Assembly (NCBI RefSeq): GCF_023706045.1 | Contig: NZ_BQYL01000001.1 | Location: forward strand, 434,001-498,000 | Direction of reading: 5' to 3' | Origin: Kangiella sp. TOML190 | GTDB lineage: Bacteria; Pseudomonadota; Gammaproteobacteria; Enterobacterales; Kangiellaceae | Length of the DNA stretch: 64,000 nt | In this document: one piece after another, positions 17,127-26,885 of the stretch | How the letters are laid out: each line of letters opens with the position of its first letter | How positions within the stretch are numbered: position 1 is the first letter of the stretch | Position numbers and translations under genes: made by a program | Notes under the pieces: model-generated | Told to the model about the DNA's origin: nothing | Databases searched by the model: none | The model's input: only the letters and a program-made list of their open reading frames with translations

Positions 17127-19247
17127 ATGAAAAAACCTTTCAATAAGGCTTTGGCGCCTATTGCTGTGTCTTGCGCACTAGCAGCCGCGTCAGTAACCGC
17201 AGTTGAGTATGATAGTAACGGCGAACCAATTTTTGATTTTGAAGCATATAGCTCACAGGCCAACCAAGAAATAGGAGCTGGCTTAATTATTAAATATCGC
17301 AACTCTAGCGCTCAAACTAAACGCGCATCGATTAGTAATAGCAAAGCCATGAGCCAACTGAGCGCTCGCTTGGGAGTCAAAGCCAAGCATAAACGCTTCA
17401 ATGCATTTGGTTCACAAATTGTTGATTTTGATAGTAAACAAAGCGTTCGAGCTTTAGAAAGAATGGCTGCAAAATTACGCAGTGACTCCGACATCGAGTA
17501 TGTTGAAGTTAACCGCATCATGAAGCCTTTTGCTACGGCCAACGATACTCACTATGGCGTTCAGTGGCATTACACCGATCCAACCTCTGGCATTAACCTT
17601 GAATCTGCTTGGGATACGACCCAGGGCGAAGGGGTAACGGTTGCCGTATTGGATACCGGCATTACTAACCACTCAGACTTAAATGCCAACGTTATCGGCG
17701 GTTATGATTTTATTTCCAACACCACCTATTCGAATGATGGCAATGGTCGTGATTCAGACGCGTCAGATCCGGGTGACTGGACTACCGGTCAATGTGGCCC
17801 TGCCAGCAATTCTTCTTGGCACGGCACTCACGTAGCAGGCACTATCGGCGCAGTCACCAACAACAACCAAGGTGTGGCAGGCGTTGCTTACAAATCCAAA
17901 ATCGTACCCGTGCGCGTGCTAGGCACTTGCGGCGGTACCACTGCCGACATCGCGGATGCCATAATCTGGTCAGCGGGCGGTATCGTTTCTGGCGTTCCAA
18001 CTAATCCAAACCCAGCTAAAGTCATCAACATGTCTTTAGGCGGTTCAGGTTCCTGTTCAACCACAACCCAAAATGCTATCAACTCAGCACGCGCTAACGG
18101 CACGGTAGTAGTAGTTGCGGCAGGTAACTCAAACGCTAACGTTTCGGGCTTCAATCCAGGTAACTGCTCTGGGGTCATTTCAGTAGCCGCAACCAACAAG
18201 CAAGCCAATCGTGCAAGCTATTCAAACTACGGCTCATTAATTGATATCGCAGCTCCAGGCGGTGAAGGCGGAGCTGACGGCGTTGCCTCAACCGTTAACA
18301 GTGGCTCACAAGGTCCAACAACCGAAAGTTATGCATATTATGCAGGTACTTCGATGGCCGCTCCGCACGTCGCTGGGGTTGCAGCCTTGATGTTTGCTGT
18401 AAACCCAAATTTAACTCCGGATGAAGTTGAATCTAGATTAAAATCTTCGGCCAAATCTTTCCCTTCAGGCTCTAGCTGTAGCACTGCAAACTGTGGTGAT
18501 GGCATGCTTGACGCCGCAGCAGCGATTGCCGCCGCGCAAGGTGGTGGTAACCCGCCTCCAACAGGCGATGGCGTTCTTGAAAAAGGCGTTGCCCAAACCG
18601 GACTATCGGGAGCCACCGGTTCGGAAACCTTCTTCACCATTGATGTACCAGCTGGTGCAACTAACCTAAGCTTTACCATGAGCGGCGGTACTGGTGATGC
18701 CGATCTCTATACCCGTCGTGGGGCCAAGCCGACCACTTCGAGTTACGATTGCCGCCCGTATAAAGCGGGTAACTCTGAGACCTGTACCGTAGCAGCTCCT
18801 GCAGCAGACACTTATCACGTCATGATACGTGGCTACAGCGCTTACTCGGGCGTAACTTTGGTGGCAGACTATACTGAAGCTACCACCCCTCCTCCTGGCG
18901 GCTCTAATGAGTTCACCAATAATACCAATGTGAATATTTACGATAACACCACGGTAAGCAGCTCGGTAAACGTTACCGGTCGTACTAGCATTGGTAACAT
19001 CGATATCATTGTCGACATCAAGCATACTTACATCGGTGACTTAGAAGTGAAAATCATTGCTCCTGACGGTAAGTCTGCAGTTCTACACAACCGTACAGGC
19101 GGTAGTGCTAACGATATTCAACAAACCTACAGCTTAAATGCTAGCTCAGTTAGCAATAGTGGTAACGGTACTTGGAGACTGCAAGTTAATGATAACTACA
19201 ATGGCGACACTGGTTACATTGACACCTGGACTTTAAAATTTAAGTAA
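17127..19247 (+). CDS. secreted S8 subtilisin-like serine protease with PPC and P domains
   Basis: A 706-residue exported endopeptidase. The signal peptide ends near residue 25 (ASVTAVEY). A propeptide/inhibitor I9-like region spans about 50-135. The catalytic triad is D176 (AVLDTGI), H232 (WHGTHVAGT) and S409 (AGTSMAAPHVAG), with oxyanion N334 (AAGNSN). After a PPP linker, a pre-peptidase C-terminal domain (about 490-583) is followed by a second PPPGG linker and a P domain of proprotein-convertase type (about 596-706). The multi-domain C-terminus suggests substrate attachment or secretion-linked processing. A ribosome site AGGAG precedes the ATG. A strong CRP site lies upstream and a terminator follows, so it is monocistronic. 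Confidence 0.94.
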   Translation: MKKPFNKALAPIAVSCALAAASVTAVEYDSNGEPIFDFEAYSSQANQEIGAGLIIKYRNSSAQTKRASISNSKAMSQLSARLGVKAKHKRFNAFGSQIVDFDSKQSVRALERMAAKLRSDSDIEYVEVNRIMKPFATANDTHYGVQWHYTDPTSGINLESAWDTTQGEGVTVAVLDTGITNHSDLNANVIGGYDFISNTTYSNDGNGRDSDASDPGDWTTGQCGPASNSSWHGTHVAGTIGAVTNNNQGVAGVAYKSKIVPVRVLGTCGGTTADIADAIIWSAGGIVSGVPTNPNPAKVINMSLGGSGSCSTTTQNAINSARANGTVVVVAAGNSNANVSGFNPGNCSGVISVAATNKQANRASYSNYGSLIDIAAPGGEGGADGVASTVNSGSQGPTTESYAYYAGTSMAAPHVAGVAALMFAVNPNLTPDEVESRLKSSAKSFPSGSSCSTANCGDGMLDAAAAIAAAQGGGNPPPTGDGVLEKGVAQTGLSGATGSETFFTIDVPAGATNLSFTMSGGTGDADLYTRRGAKPTTSSYDCRPYKAGNSETCTVAAPAADTYHVMIRGYSAYSGVTLVADYTEATTPPPGGSNEFTNNTNVNIYDNTTVSSSVNVTGRTSIGNIDIIVDIKHTYIGDLEVKIIAPDGKSAVLHNRTGGSANDIQQTYSLNASSVSNSGNGTWRLQVNDNYNGDTGYIDTWTLKFK

Positions 19248-19275
19248 GTCCAACTAGAAGTCTAAGCTTCGAATG

Positions 19276-19304
19276 AAAGCAACTCTTAATGAGTTGCTTT
19301 TTTT
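19276..19304 (+). terminator. rho-independent terminator after the subtilase
   Basis: AAAGCAACTC at 19276-19285 pairs perfectly with GAGTTGCTTT at 19291-19300 around a TTAAT loop, followed by T's. Confidence 0.92.
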
Positions 19305-19348
19305 GCCTTACCGTCACAGGGTTTATCACTTTTTTTTCCTTCAAGAAC

Positions 19349-19385
19349 CAGTTACCATTCAGTTACCGTACAGTTTGTTTAATCT
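19349..19385 (+). promoter_or_regulatory. 11-bp-phased direct repeats and -10 upstream of pyrE
   Basis: CAGTTACC occurs at 19349-19356 and again at 19360-19367, and CAGTTTG follows at 19371, so CAGTT recurs with an 11-bp period. TAATCT at 19380-19385 is a -10 candidate. Direct repeats with 11-bp phasing ending about 10 bases before a -10 is the usual layout of OmpR/PhoB-family activator sites. No regulator can be named from this. The predicted start leaves only a few bases before the pyrE ATG. Confidence 0.35.
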
Positions 19386-19397
19386 AGACTAACCACT

Positions 19398-20039
19398 ATG
19401 CAAGACTATCAGCGCCAATTTATCGATTTGGCCCTCAGTAAAAAAGTTCTCAAGTTCGGCGAATTTACCCTTAAATCCGGTCGTCTTAGTCCTTATTTCT
19501 TTAATACCGGTCTATTTGATGATGGTAACGACTTGGCCAAACTCGGCCAGTTCTACGCCCAGACGTTGGTGGAAAATAAAGTCGAGTTTGATCTCTTATT
19601 CGGCCCAGCTTACAAAGGCATTCCTTTAGTCAGTAGCACTGCCATAGCACTGGCTGATAAACACCAGCTCAATAAGCCCTACAGTTTTAACCGTAAAGAA
19701 AAAAAGGACCATGGGGAAGGCGGTAATATCGTTGGTAGTCCACTCAAAGGCGACGTTTTGATCGTAGATGATGTGATATCCGCCGGTACTGCTATTCGCG
19801 AAGCCATCGATATTATTAGCGCCAACGGTGCCAAACCCAAAGCGGTATTGATTGCGCTGGATCGACAAGAAAAAGGCCAGGGCGAATTGTCCGCAGTGCA
19901 AGAAGTGGAGCAAGATTATGGCTTGCCAGTGTACTCAATCGTGACCTTAACCGATCTTATTAGCTACCTAGAGCAAAACGATCAGTTTAGCCAATTTTAT
20001 GATAAGGTAGTGGCGTACCGAAAAACCTATGGAGTTTAG
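19398..20039 (+). CDS. pyrE: orotate phosphoribosyltransferase
   Basis: A 213-residue enzyme that converts orotate and PRPP to OMP in pyrimidine synthesis. [17 protein letters not shown] near the N-terminus and the PRPP loop [13 protein letters not shown] are diagnostic, and [10 protein letters not shown] is the flexible catalytic loop. The length matches the E. coli enzyme. No clear ribosome site precedes the ATG. pyrB, for an earlier step of the same pathway, is near the right end of the window. A DUF4124 gene follows after only six bases. Confidence 0.96.
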   Translation: MQDYQRQFIDLALSKKVLKFGEFTLKSGRLSPYFFNTGLFDDGNDLAKLGQFYAQTLVENKVEFDLLFGPAYKGIPLVSSTAIALADKHQLNKPYSFNRKEKKDHGEGGNIVGSPLKGDVLIVDDVISAGTAIREAIDIISANGAKPKAVLIALDRQEKGQGELSAVQEVEQDYGLPVYSIVTLTDLISYLEQNDQFSQFYDKVVAYRKTYGV

Positions 20040-20045
20040 TTCTTA

Positions 20046-21011
20046 ATGAAGAGATTAACCTTGTTAATAGCCGCTTTTGCTATTTTCCAATCGCCTTTAG
20101 TTGAGGCCAAGAATTACTACCGCTACAAAGATAAGGCTGGCAATATCGTCGTTAAGGACTATCTACCGACTCATGCTGTAAAAGCAGGTTATGAAGTGGT
20201 TAATGAATCGGGGCGCGTTTTAGAAATTGTCGGGCCCGAACTTACTGCCAAACAAAAACGCTTGCAAGCGATCCGCCAAGAGCAACTTGATGCTCAGGCC
20301 GAAGCTCGTCGTAAAGAGCGCCAGCGTGATACGCTGCTGTTGCGCCAATACCAATCGGTCGAAGATATTGAGCGCACCAAAAAAAGTCAGACGGCAACTT
20401 TAAATATTAATCTACGCATTGTTGATAACCACACCAAGTCACTCAAGCGAAAATTGGAGCAACAACAAAAGCGTGCTGCCGATTACGAACGACGCGGTAA
20501 AGCGGTTCCTGAAGCAACCTTACACGAAATTGCCGCCATCAAAAACCAAATAACCTCGAACGATGACTCTATCACTAGATACAATCAACAGATCAATGAA
20601 ATTGATGCTCAATTTGAAAAAGATCGTATCCGTTTTCAAGAGCTCAAAGCCGAACAATACATCACCGAGTCAATGCGCGATCCGAACCAAATTGATGTCA
20701 AAGATATTTTCGCCTGCGAAACCCGAATTAGTTGCGATAAAGCTTGGAGTTATGCCCAAGTTTTTGCTCACGAAAACGCCTCAAGACCTTTATCTATCGT
20801 CACCAATACTCTTATCGTAAGTCGCAAACCTGAATACGAGAATGAAATCGCACTCTCCATCACGCGAGTGCCAAATAAGGAAACTGATGAAGGTATGAAC
20901 ATTGTGATGTCTATTCAATGCCACCCTTCTGAAAGTGGTCAGAAAAAGTGCGGTAGTAGTGATGTCGTTGCACTCAAGCAACGCTTTATTGATTACCTAA
21001 GTTCTAGATAA
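20046..21011 (+). CDS. DUF4124 protein with long coiled coil, exported
   Basis: A 321-residue protein with a signal peptide (cleavage near VEAKN, residue 22). A DUF4124 domain follows immediately (YYRYKDKAGNIVVKDYLPTHAVKAGYEVVNE), the pattern seen at the N-terminus of many periplasmic proteins. A highly charged helical region from about residue 70 to 210 (KQKRLQAIRQEQLDAQAEARRK and beyond) should form a coiled coil. A C-terminal globular part holds three or four cysteines that may pair (ACETRISC, QCHPS, KKCGSS). No function is known. It starts six bases after pyrE and is probably cotranscribed, though unrelated in role. Confidence 0.8.
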   Translation: MKRLTLLIAAFAIFQSPLVEAKNYYRYKDKAGNIVVKDYLPTHAVKAGYEVVNESGRVLEIVGPELTAKQKRLQAIRQEQLDAQAEARRKERQRDTLLLRQYQSVEDIERTKKSQTATLNINLRIVDNHTKSLKRKLEQQQKRAADYERRGKAVPEATLHEIAAIKNQITSNDDSITRYNQQINEIDAQFEKDRIRFQELKAEQYITESMRDPNQIDVKDIFACETRISCDKAWSYAQVFAHENASRPLSIVTNTLIVSRKPEYENEIALSITRVPNKETDEGMNIVMSIQCHPSESGQKKCGSSDVVALKQRFIDYLSSR

Positions 21012-21039
21012 CAAGCCACAATTCTTACACAAATTATGC

Positions 21040-21627
21040 TTAACAAATGATCTTTAACAGAGACCATTCTTGCTCCCAATTAGCCAGTGGCGACTGTAAA
21101 AAGTTGGTTCGGACATACTGCTGAATACGCCCTTCGGCAAATGCCATCAAAATATTGGCACGACTAGCTGCATCGGGACTAAAAGTATCCTGTCTAACTA
21201 ACTCTGCCTGTTTAAACAACTGCTTAAGGTGTGTTTCCAATCGGTTAAACAATTGACTGATGCGGCCTCGCAAACGCTCATGCTCGCCAGTTAGAGCCTC
21301 ACCAGTAAGTAAACGACTTATCCCAGGATTACGGCTAGCAAAGGTTAGAATCAAAGCAATAATTTGCTGACACTGGTTCTCGAGTAAATCCTGCTCTTTG
21401 GAAATTCGATTGACTCGCGAAAAGAGCTCTTGCTCGGCAAACTCAATCAAACCTTCAAACATCCGCGCTTTACTGGGAAAGTGCCGGTACAAGGCTGCCT
21501 CGGAAACCCCAACCGCCGCGGCCAACTTAGAAGTAGTAATCCTCGCCCCAGGCTCTTTTTCTAACATCAGAGCCAAGGCTTGTAATATTTCTTCTTTTCT
21601 TTTGGTAGATTTTTTTGTCAATGCCAT
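21040..21627 (-). CDS. slmA: nucleoid occlusion factor SlmA
   Basis: A 195-residue TetR-family DNA-binding protein that blocks FtsZ ring assembly over the nucleoid. The N-terminal helix-turn-helix reads ITTSKLAAAVGVSEAALYRHFPSKARMFEGLIEF (about 30-63). The remainder matches SlmA through GEALTGEHERLRGRI and FAEGRIQQYVR. The adjacent algC and coaBC genes are usual neighbours of slmA. It lies 17 bases from algC on the same strand and is probably cotranscribed. Confidence 0.94.
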   Translation of the reverse strand: MALTKKSTKRKEEILQALALMLEKEPGARITTSKLAAAVGVSEAALYRHFPSKARMFEGLIEFAEQELFSRVNRISKEQDLLENQCQQIIALILTFASRNPGISRLLTGEALTGEHERLRGRISQLFNRLETHLKQLFKQAELVRQDTFSPDAASRANILMAFAEGRIQQYVRTNFLQSPLANWEQEWSLLKIIC

Positions 21628-21644
21628 TGTTTTCTACTTCTTTA

Positions 21645-24047
21645 TTAAAAATTAACTTTCAGTTTCGGAGCGACGACCCCAAGTTGTGCTTTCAAAATAT
21701 TCTTCAGCCGCTCTAAAGCAATATCATTATCCGCTTCAAATTTAACAACTATGCTCGGCGTAGTATTTGAAGCTCTAACTAGGAACCAGCCCTGCTCATA
21801 CTCGGCGCGAATACCATCAATGGTATTCAAGTTAGCGCCTTCAAAATCGACTTTCTCAGATAAGGCATCGATCAATTTGAACTTAACCTTATCAGGAATA
21901 GGTACATTAATTTCTTCCGACGAAACCCCTTCTGGGAAACCCGAGAAAATCGCTTCCGATGAACGACTATCTTTGGATAGTAATTCCAGCAAGCGAACTG
22001 CGGCATAAATGGCGTCGTCAAAACCATTCCAGCGTTCTTTAAAATAGATATGACCGCTACCTTCACCACCTAACGGAGCACCCGTTTCGCGCATTTTGGC
22101 CTTCATCAAGGAATGACCCGTTTTCCACATCACTGGCGTCCCTTGGTTTTGACGAATAACCTCCGCTAAATAACGGCTGCATTTAACATCGAACAAGATC
22201 TCCGCACCAGAATTTCTGGATAAAACATCCATCGCAAACAGCATCATCACGCGGTCGGTCCAAATAATTTTGCCACTCGAATCAACCACTCCCAGCCTAT
22301 CGCCATCGCCATCAAAAGCTAAGCCAATGTCAGCTTCTTCTGTACGCACCATGGCTATCAAATCTTGTAAGTTAGCCGAGCTATTGGGATCGGGATGATG
22401 ATTTGGGAAGTTACCATCCACTTCGGTGTACAACGCTATTACTTCGCAACCCAACGCCTGCAATAAGCGAGGAACGAGATTACCGGTTACCCCATTACCG
22501 CAGTCCACCACCACTTTTAGTGGTTTATCGAGCTGAATATCGGAGACCACTTTTTCCAGATAAGATTGTTCAAAGTCCAGTTGCTTAACTTCGCCTTTAC
22601 CACTTAACAAATCATTATCTTTGATGCGATTGTAAATGGCTTCAATATCGCGACCGTATAAAGTCTCGCCTGCCAATACCACCTTTAATCCATTGTGTTG
22701 GGCAGGATTATGGCTGCCTGTCAACATCACACCGGAGCGCACATTTAAGGCTTGAGTGGCAAAGTACATCACTGGAGTGGGCACCATGCCTAAATCAATA
22801 ATGTCACGACCACTTGAGGTCATGCCTTGTAACAGCGCATTGTGTAAGCGCGGGCTAGAAATTCGTCCGTCTCTAGCCACCAAAATTTTCTGTTCGCCAC
22901 GAGCATAAGCTTCACTACCGATGGCACGTCCTAAAGCATAGACAATTTCTTCATTCAGATTTTTACCCGCAACCCCCCGAATATCGTAAGCACGGAAAAT
23001 CTCTGGCGAAATTTTTTCTGCCACTTGGATTAAATCGACTTCCAGCTTATCAGTCGCCACCTCATCGTCAGCTTTTTCTGAAGTATCTGTCGTAACTTCT
23101 TGCGCCTCTTCAAGCACTTCATCCACCTCATCGGTGGCATGTACCCGGCGATAACTTGCCGCCAGCTCGTTGAAGAAACCCATCTTGAAGTTCGAAGGCA
23201 TACGATTATCAGCGATCCCTTTAATAAAGCTTCGTGCTTCGGATTTGAGTTGCGAATTTAAATTCAGATAAGGCAATAATGCAGTCACTAACACTCCGCC
23301 CAAAATGGCCAAAAGACAAGCTAAAGGCAGTAACATGCTCGGGCTAAAAGCACTAGCATCTTGCCATAAGCCCACGGACCAATTAGTACCAAAACGCTCT
23401 GATTCAACCAACGGAACACCAGCAGCTGCGCTGTAATTGCCGGCACTGGCAATCAAGTGATTACCATCGGTGTAGTGTTGTAAGACCTGCAACTGCAAAG
23501 GTCCCTGAATGGCGCCCAACATAGTCGCAAAGCGTTGCGGTTGGATGGCCACCAACACCAATTTATTTGGCATATCAGCAGCATCAGATTGGCTCGTCAA
23601 CTTGCTGACAAAGGCAACATAACTGGGGTTTCCATCTTTGATAATTAGCTCAGGCGCTGTATTAGCACCACCTAACGCTTGTCGAAATAAATCAAGCACT
23701 ACATGGGTAATGGCTGGAGAGGCGTCAGGCTTAACATTTAAATTATCTTCAGCAATAAAGACCACCGAATCCACCTCAGGTAACCACTGTTGCACCTTGG
23801 CTTTAAACTGTTCTTCGTTTGACTCGGTTTTCGCTAGCTGATCAACTCTAGCTTGGATTTCAGCAATACGGTCAGCGATCTTTTTAGCTTTTTCATCCAC
23901 CGTAGACTGCAAATAAAAGCTGGCTTGCTGCTCTAGCGGTTGCTTATAACCCCAAAAGTAAAAGGCAGCAGCAGCCACCAAAATTAGTACCGCACCAATT
24001 GCTATCGCTGGAATAAAAAAGCTTAATAAATTTTTACCCTTTCTCAT
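21645..24047 (-). CDS. algC: phosphomannomutase/phosphoglucomutase with membrane-anchored N-terminal domain
   Basis: An 800-residue protein. The C-terminal 455 residues (from about 345) are a full PMM/PGM: phosphoserine S445 in LTGSHNP, the metal loop DGDGDR near 578, the sugar-binding GEGSGH, and the C-terminal phosphate-binding RASNTTPSIVVK. It supplies Man-1-P or Glc-1-P for LPS and exopolysaccharide. The N-terminal 340 residues hold two transmembrane segments (about 11-32 and 237-259) flanking a periplasmic dCache-like domain, then an acidic linker (EVDEVLEEAQE). Such an extension occurs in other gammaproteobacteria, but the role of the external domain is unknown. It sits between coaBC and slmA, a conserved order. 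Confidence 0.93.
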   Translation of the reverse strand: MRKGKNLLSFFIPAIAIGAVLILVAAAAFYFWGYKQPLEQQASFYLQSTVDEKAKKIADRIAEIQARVDQLAKTESNEEQFKAKVQQWLPEVDSVVFIAEDNLNVKPDASPAITHVVLDLFRQALGGANTAPELIIKDGNPSYVAFVSKLTSQSDAADMPNKLVLVAIQPQRFATMLGAIQGPLQLQVLQHYTDGNHLIASAGNYSAAAGVPLVESERFGTNWSVGLWQDASAFSPSMLLPLACLLAILGGVLVTALLPYLNLNSQLKSEARSFIKGIADNRMPSNFKMGFFNELAASYRRVHATDEVDEVLEEAQEVTTDTSEKADDEVATDKLEVDLIQVAEKISPEIFRAYDIRGVAGKNLNEEIVYALGRAIGSEAYARGEQKILVARDGRISSPRLHNALLQGMTSSGRDIIDLGMVPTPVMYFATQALNVRSGVMLTGSHNPAQHNGLKVVLAGETLYGRDIEAIYNRIKDNDLLSGKGEVKQLDFEQSYLEKVVSDIQLDKPLKVVVDCGNGVTGNLVPRLLQALGCEVIALYTEVDGNFPNHHPDPNSSANLQDLIAMVRTEEADIGLAFDGDGDRLGVVDSSGKIIWTDRVMMLFAMDVLSRNSGAEILFDVKCSRYLAEVIRQNQGTPVMWKTGHSLMKAKMRETGAPLGGEGSGHIYFKERWNGFDDAIYAAVRLLELLSKDSRSSEAIFSGFPEGVSSEEINVPIPDKVKFKLIDALSEKVDFEGANLNTIDGIRAEYEQGWFLVRASNTTPSIVVKFEADNDIALERLKNILKAQLGVVAPKLKVNF

Positions 24048-24080
24048 TTGTTCTCCTGCTAACCTCTATCCTTATATCTT

Positions 24081-25295
24081 CTACTGCTGTTGTAATTGCT
24101 CGATAAGTTCTACTAATTCTTTTGCTACATCTTTTTTCAACGCTGGTCCAATCACAAAGTGTCGCGCTTCTTCTGCCGAGTTTGCTGATTGATAAAAGAC
24201 CTTAAGCTCATTTCGATCGCTGCCAAACCCGATATCACTTCGACCCACATCATTGGCACAGATCATCGAAATGCCCTTTTTTACCATCTTATTCTTAGCG
24301 TACGCTTCTAGATTGTCGGTTTCCGCGGCAAAGCCCACACAAAAGGCCCCAGATTCAGCCGCCATCCACTTTAAAATATCAGGATTTTGCACCAGTTCTA
24401 ATTGTAAACCAGCATCACCCGACTTTTTCATCTTATGCTCGGCGCTATCTTTGGCTCGATAATCGGAAACCGCTGCACATGCCACAAAACAGTCTGTACC
24501 TACAGACTGCTCCTGTACCACCGCTAACATCTGTTGCGCCGACTCAACATTAATTCGTTTAACGCCAGCTGGCGTAGATAGATTCACGGGGCCGCTAACT
24601 AGCACCAGCTCTGCGCCCAAACTCACCGCTGCCGCGGCAATCGCAAACCCCATCTTTCCTGAACTATGATTAGTCAAATAGCGCACGGGATCGATCTTTT
24701 CTACCGTTGGCCCAGCAGTAATCAGCCAGCGCTGACCTTTTAAGGGTTTATGATGGAAAAACTCATCCACTTTTTGAGCGATTTCGATAGGCTCGATCAT
24801 TCGCCCCAAACCCACATCGCCGCAAGCCTGCTCGCCAGAAGCTGGCCCCCAAATCTGCATACCACGTCGTGCAGCAACCTCGAGATTGGCCTGAGTAGCA
24901 GGGTTAGCCCACATTTGCTGGTTCATTGCCGGCACCAAAACTACTGGCTTAGCAGTGGCAAGACACAAAGTCGCCAGTAAATCATCAGCCATTCCCGCAG
25001 TGCTTCTAGCAATGAAATCTGCACTCGCTGGAGCAATTAAGATCAAATCCGGCCATTTTGCCAATTCAATATGCCCCATGGCCGCTTCGGCATTGGGATC
25101 AAGCAAATCGTCGTGAACCGGATTGCCAGAAAGTGCCTGCAGAGTCAAAGGGGTAATAAAGGCTTTTGCACCCTTAGTCATCACCACCCGAACTTCCGCC
25201 CCAGACTTTACTAGCTGTCGACAAAGATCGGCTACTTTATAGGCCGCAATCCCCCCCGTTAAGCCCAATAGTATTTTCTTTTGGCTTAAATTCAT
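24081..25295 (-). CDS. coaBC: bifunctional phosphopantothenoylcysteine decarboxylase / synthetase
   Basis: Two steps of coenzyme A synthesis in one protein: CoaC (flavin-dependent decarboxylase) and CoaB (CTP-dependent ligase). CoaC shows [19 protein letters not shown] and the active-site loop [13 protein letters not shown]. CoaB shows [24 protein letters not shown] and [12 protein letters not shown] set the start at the ATG giving [11 protein letters not shown], which matches the usual N-terminus. The frame stays open 18 codons further upstream to a GTG at 25349, but that extension has no counterpart in the family and no ribosome site. With coaD in the window, two CoA genes are present. Confidence 0.95.
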   Translation of the reverse strand: MNLSQKKILLGLTGGIAAYKVADLCRQLVKSGAEVRVVMTKGAKAFITPLTLQALSGNPVHDDLLDPNAEAAMGHIELAKWPDLILIAPASADFIARSTAGMADDLLATLCLATAKPVVLVPAMNQQMWANPATQANLEVAARRGMQIWGPASGEQACGDVGLGRMIEPIEIAQKVDEFFHHKPLKGQRWLITAGPTVEKIDPVRYLTNHSSGKMGFAIAAAAVSLGAELVLVSGPVNLSTPAGVKRINVESAQQMLAVVQEQSVGTDCFVACAAVSDYRAKDSAEHKMKKSGDAGLQLELVQNPDILKWMAAESGAFCVGFAAETDNLEAYAKNKMVKKGISMICANDVGRSDIGFGSDRNELKVFYQSANSAEEARHFVIGPALKKDVAKELVELIEQLQQQ

Positions 25296-25434
25296 CCTAA
25301 ATAGTTGATTTGGTTCACATTGATGGCAATAGTTTACGCTTTTGCGCACTAAAATTATAGAGATTGAAGCAATTACTAACTCACTAACACAATTTACACT
25401 GCAAGTAAGGATTTAACTGGATAAGGAAATACCC

Positions 25435-26109
25435 ATGAAAATTATGGAATGGCCACAAGCCGAAAGACCCCGAGAACGCCTAATGACAAGGGGTGCAGCC
25501 CATTTAAGTGACGCCGAACTGCTAGCAATATTCCTGCGAACCGGCACCAGAAAACTTAACGTAGTGGATTTAGCACGCTATCTATTGCACGACTTTCAAG
25601 GGCTCAAAGCCTTGCTAGAAGCCGACTTTTCCACTTTTAAGCGCTATCCAGGGTTAGGAACTGCCAAATTTTGTCAGCTGCAAGCGGCCTTAGAGTTATC
25701 TAAGCGCTATCTACAGCAGTCTTTAGAGCTAGAGCAAGCGTTCACTAACCCCGAACAGGTTAAGCTGTACTTGAAAAGCTTACTATCCCAACAAAAACGT
25801 GAACAATTTTGCCTGTTGCTACTTAACTCTCAACACCAATTGCGGGCTACCGAAGTCTTGTTCCAAGGCACTATTAATAGCGCCGAAGTGCACCCAAGAA
25901 TTGTGGTAGAAAAAGCCCTCGCCTACCAAGCTGCAGCAGTAATTTTTGCCCATAATCACCCTAGCGGCGAACCCAAACCAAGCGAAGCAGATATTAGCCT
26001 CACTCAACAACTAAAAAAAGCCTTAAAATTGGTTGATATTCGTACGCTGGATCATATAATCGTCGCCCAGTCCAAGACCTACTCTTTTGCCGAGCATGGG
26101 CTCTTATAA
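25435..26109 (+). CDS. radC: RadC-family JAB/MPN-domain protein
   Basis: A 224-residue protein of the RadC family, historically named for DNA repair though the role is disputed. The N-terminal helix-hairpin-helix part (LSDAELLAIFLRTGT..NVVDLARYLL and YPGLGTAK) precedes the JAB1/MPN metalloprotease-like domain with E129-region LFQGTINSAEVHPR and the zinc motif HNHPSGEPKPSEAD. It is divergent from coaBC and precedes rpmB-rpmG, the classic coaBC/radC/rpmBG neighbourhood. Confidence 0.93.
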   Translation: MKIMEWPQAERPRERLMTRGAAHLSDAELLAIFLRTGTRKLNVVDLARYLLHDFQGLKALLEADFSTFKRYPGLGTAKFCQLQAALELSKRYLQQSLELEQAFTNPEQVKLYLKSLLSQQKREQFCLLLLNSQHQLRATEVLFQGTINSAEVHPRIVVEKALAYQAAAVIFAHNHPSGEPKPSEADISLTQQLKKALKLVDIRTLDHIIVAQSKTYSFAEHGLL

Positions 26110-26192
26110 GGTAGGCATCCGTTCGGACTCTAGTAAGAATCGCCGAAAAGCGGCGAAATCGCGTATTTATAGCTAAAATCCTTGGCTTTTCA

Positions 26193-26221
26193 TTGCTAAA
26201 GGCGGCCGATTTTGGTATAAA
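26193..26221 (+). promoter_or_regulatory. candidate rpmB-rpmG promoter
   Basis: TTGCTA at 26193-26198 and TATAAA at 26216-26221 are separated by 17 bases, a good sigma70-type match. Transcription would begin near 26228, leaving a leader of about 70 bases before rpmB. Confidence 0.6.
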
Positions 26222-26296
26222 GTGCGCCCTAATTTGCAGTATCGCCTTAAAAATACCAATTAAGGCGGAATTTAAGGTTATTTTTGGAGGCTAATC

Positions 26297-26533
26297 ATGG
26301 CTAAAGTTTGTCAGGTAACTGGTAAGCGCCCAGTGACAGGTAACAATGTGTCACACGCAAAAAACCGCACTAAGCGTCGTTTTTTACCTAATCTACACAC
26401 TCACCGTTTTTGGGTTGAGTCTGAAAACCGTTTCGTGAAACTGCGCGTTTCTACGAAAGGTATGCGCATCATCGACAAGAAAGGTATCGACTCGGTACTA
26501 GTTGACGTTCGCAAAGCTGGTCATAAGGTATAA
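26297..26533 (+). CDS. rpmB: 50S ribosomal protein L28
   Basis: A 78-residue basic protein of the large ribosomal subunit. [12 protein letters not shown] followed by [17 protein letters not shown] is the family signature. It has no CxxC zinc pairs, so it is the zinc-free form found in E. coli. A TTGGAGG-type ribosome site precedes the ATG. rpmG follows after 11 bases, the standard pair. Confidence 0.98.
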   Translation: MAKVCQVTGKRPVTGNNVSHAKNRTKRRFLPNLHTHRFWVESENRFVKLRVSTKGMRIIDKKGIDSVLVDVRKAGHKV

Positions 26534-26544
26534 GGAGCTAAATC

Positions 26545-26700
26545 ATGCGTGATAAAATTCGTTTAAATTCTAGCGCTGGTACAGGTCACTTCTATACCAC
26601 TGACAAGAACAAGAAAAACATGCCTGGTAAAATGGAGATCAAAAAGTTTGATCCTGTGGTACGCAAGCACGTAATGTACAAAGAAGGCAAAATTAAGTAA
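26545..26700 (+). CDS. rpmG: 50S ribosomal protein L33
   Basis: A 51-residue protein of the large subunit, starting [19 protein letters not shown] and ending [17 protein letters not shown] and [15 protein letters not shown] are highly conserved. It lacks cysteines, so it is the zinc-independent type. A GGAG ribosome site lies eight bases before the ATG. It ends the rpmB-rpmG operon and is followed by a strong terminator. Confidence 0.98.
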   Translation: MRDKIRLNSSAGTGHFYTTDKNKKNMPGKMEIKKFDPVVRKHVMYKEGKIK

Positions 26701-26745
26701 TTAATTGGTTTAATCTTAAATTACTGCAGCCTCCTTCGGCAGTTT

Positions 26746-26773
26746 AAAAAACCCAGCACTTGCTGGGTTTTTT
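26746..26773 (+). terminator. rho-independent terminator after rpmG
   Basis: ACCCAGCA at 26751-26758 pairs with TGCTGGGT at 26761-26768, extended by an A-run on the left and T-run on the right. Confidence 0.92.
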
Positions 26774-26885
26774 CTTTTCAATTCCAGATCATTTTCTCAC
26801 AGCCCTAGCTAGCCATCTTTAAACTTATTCTCTACTATAGCTTCATTCAATCGAAGTAATTTCACTGATATATAATGGAGTCAAT

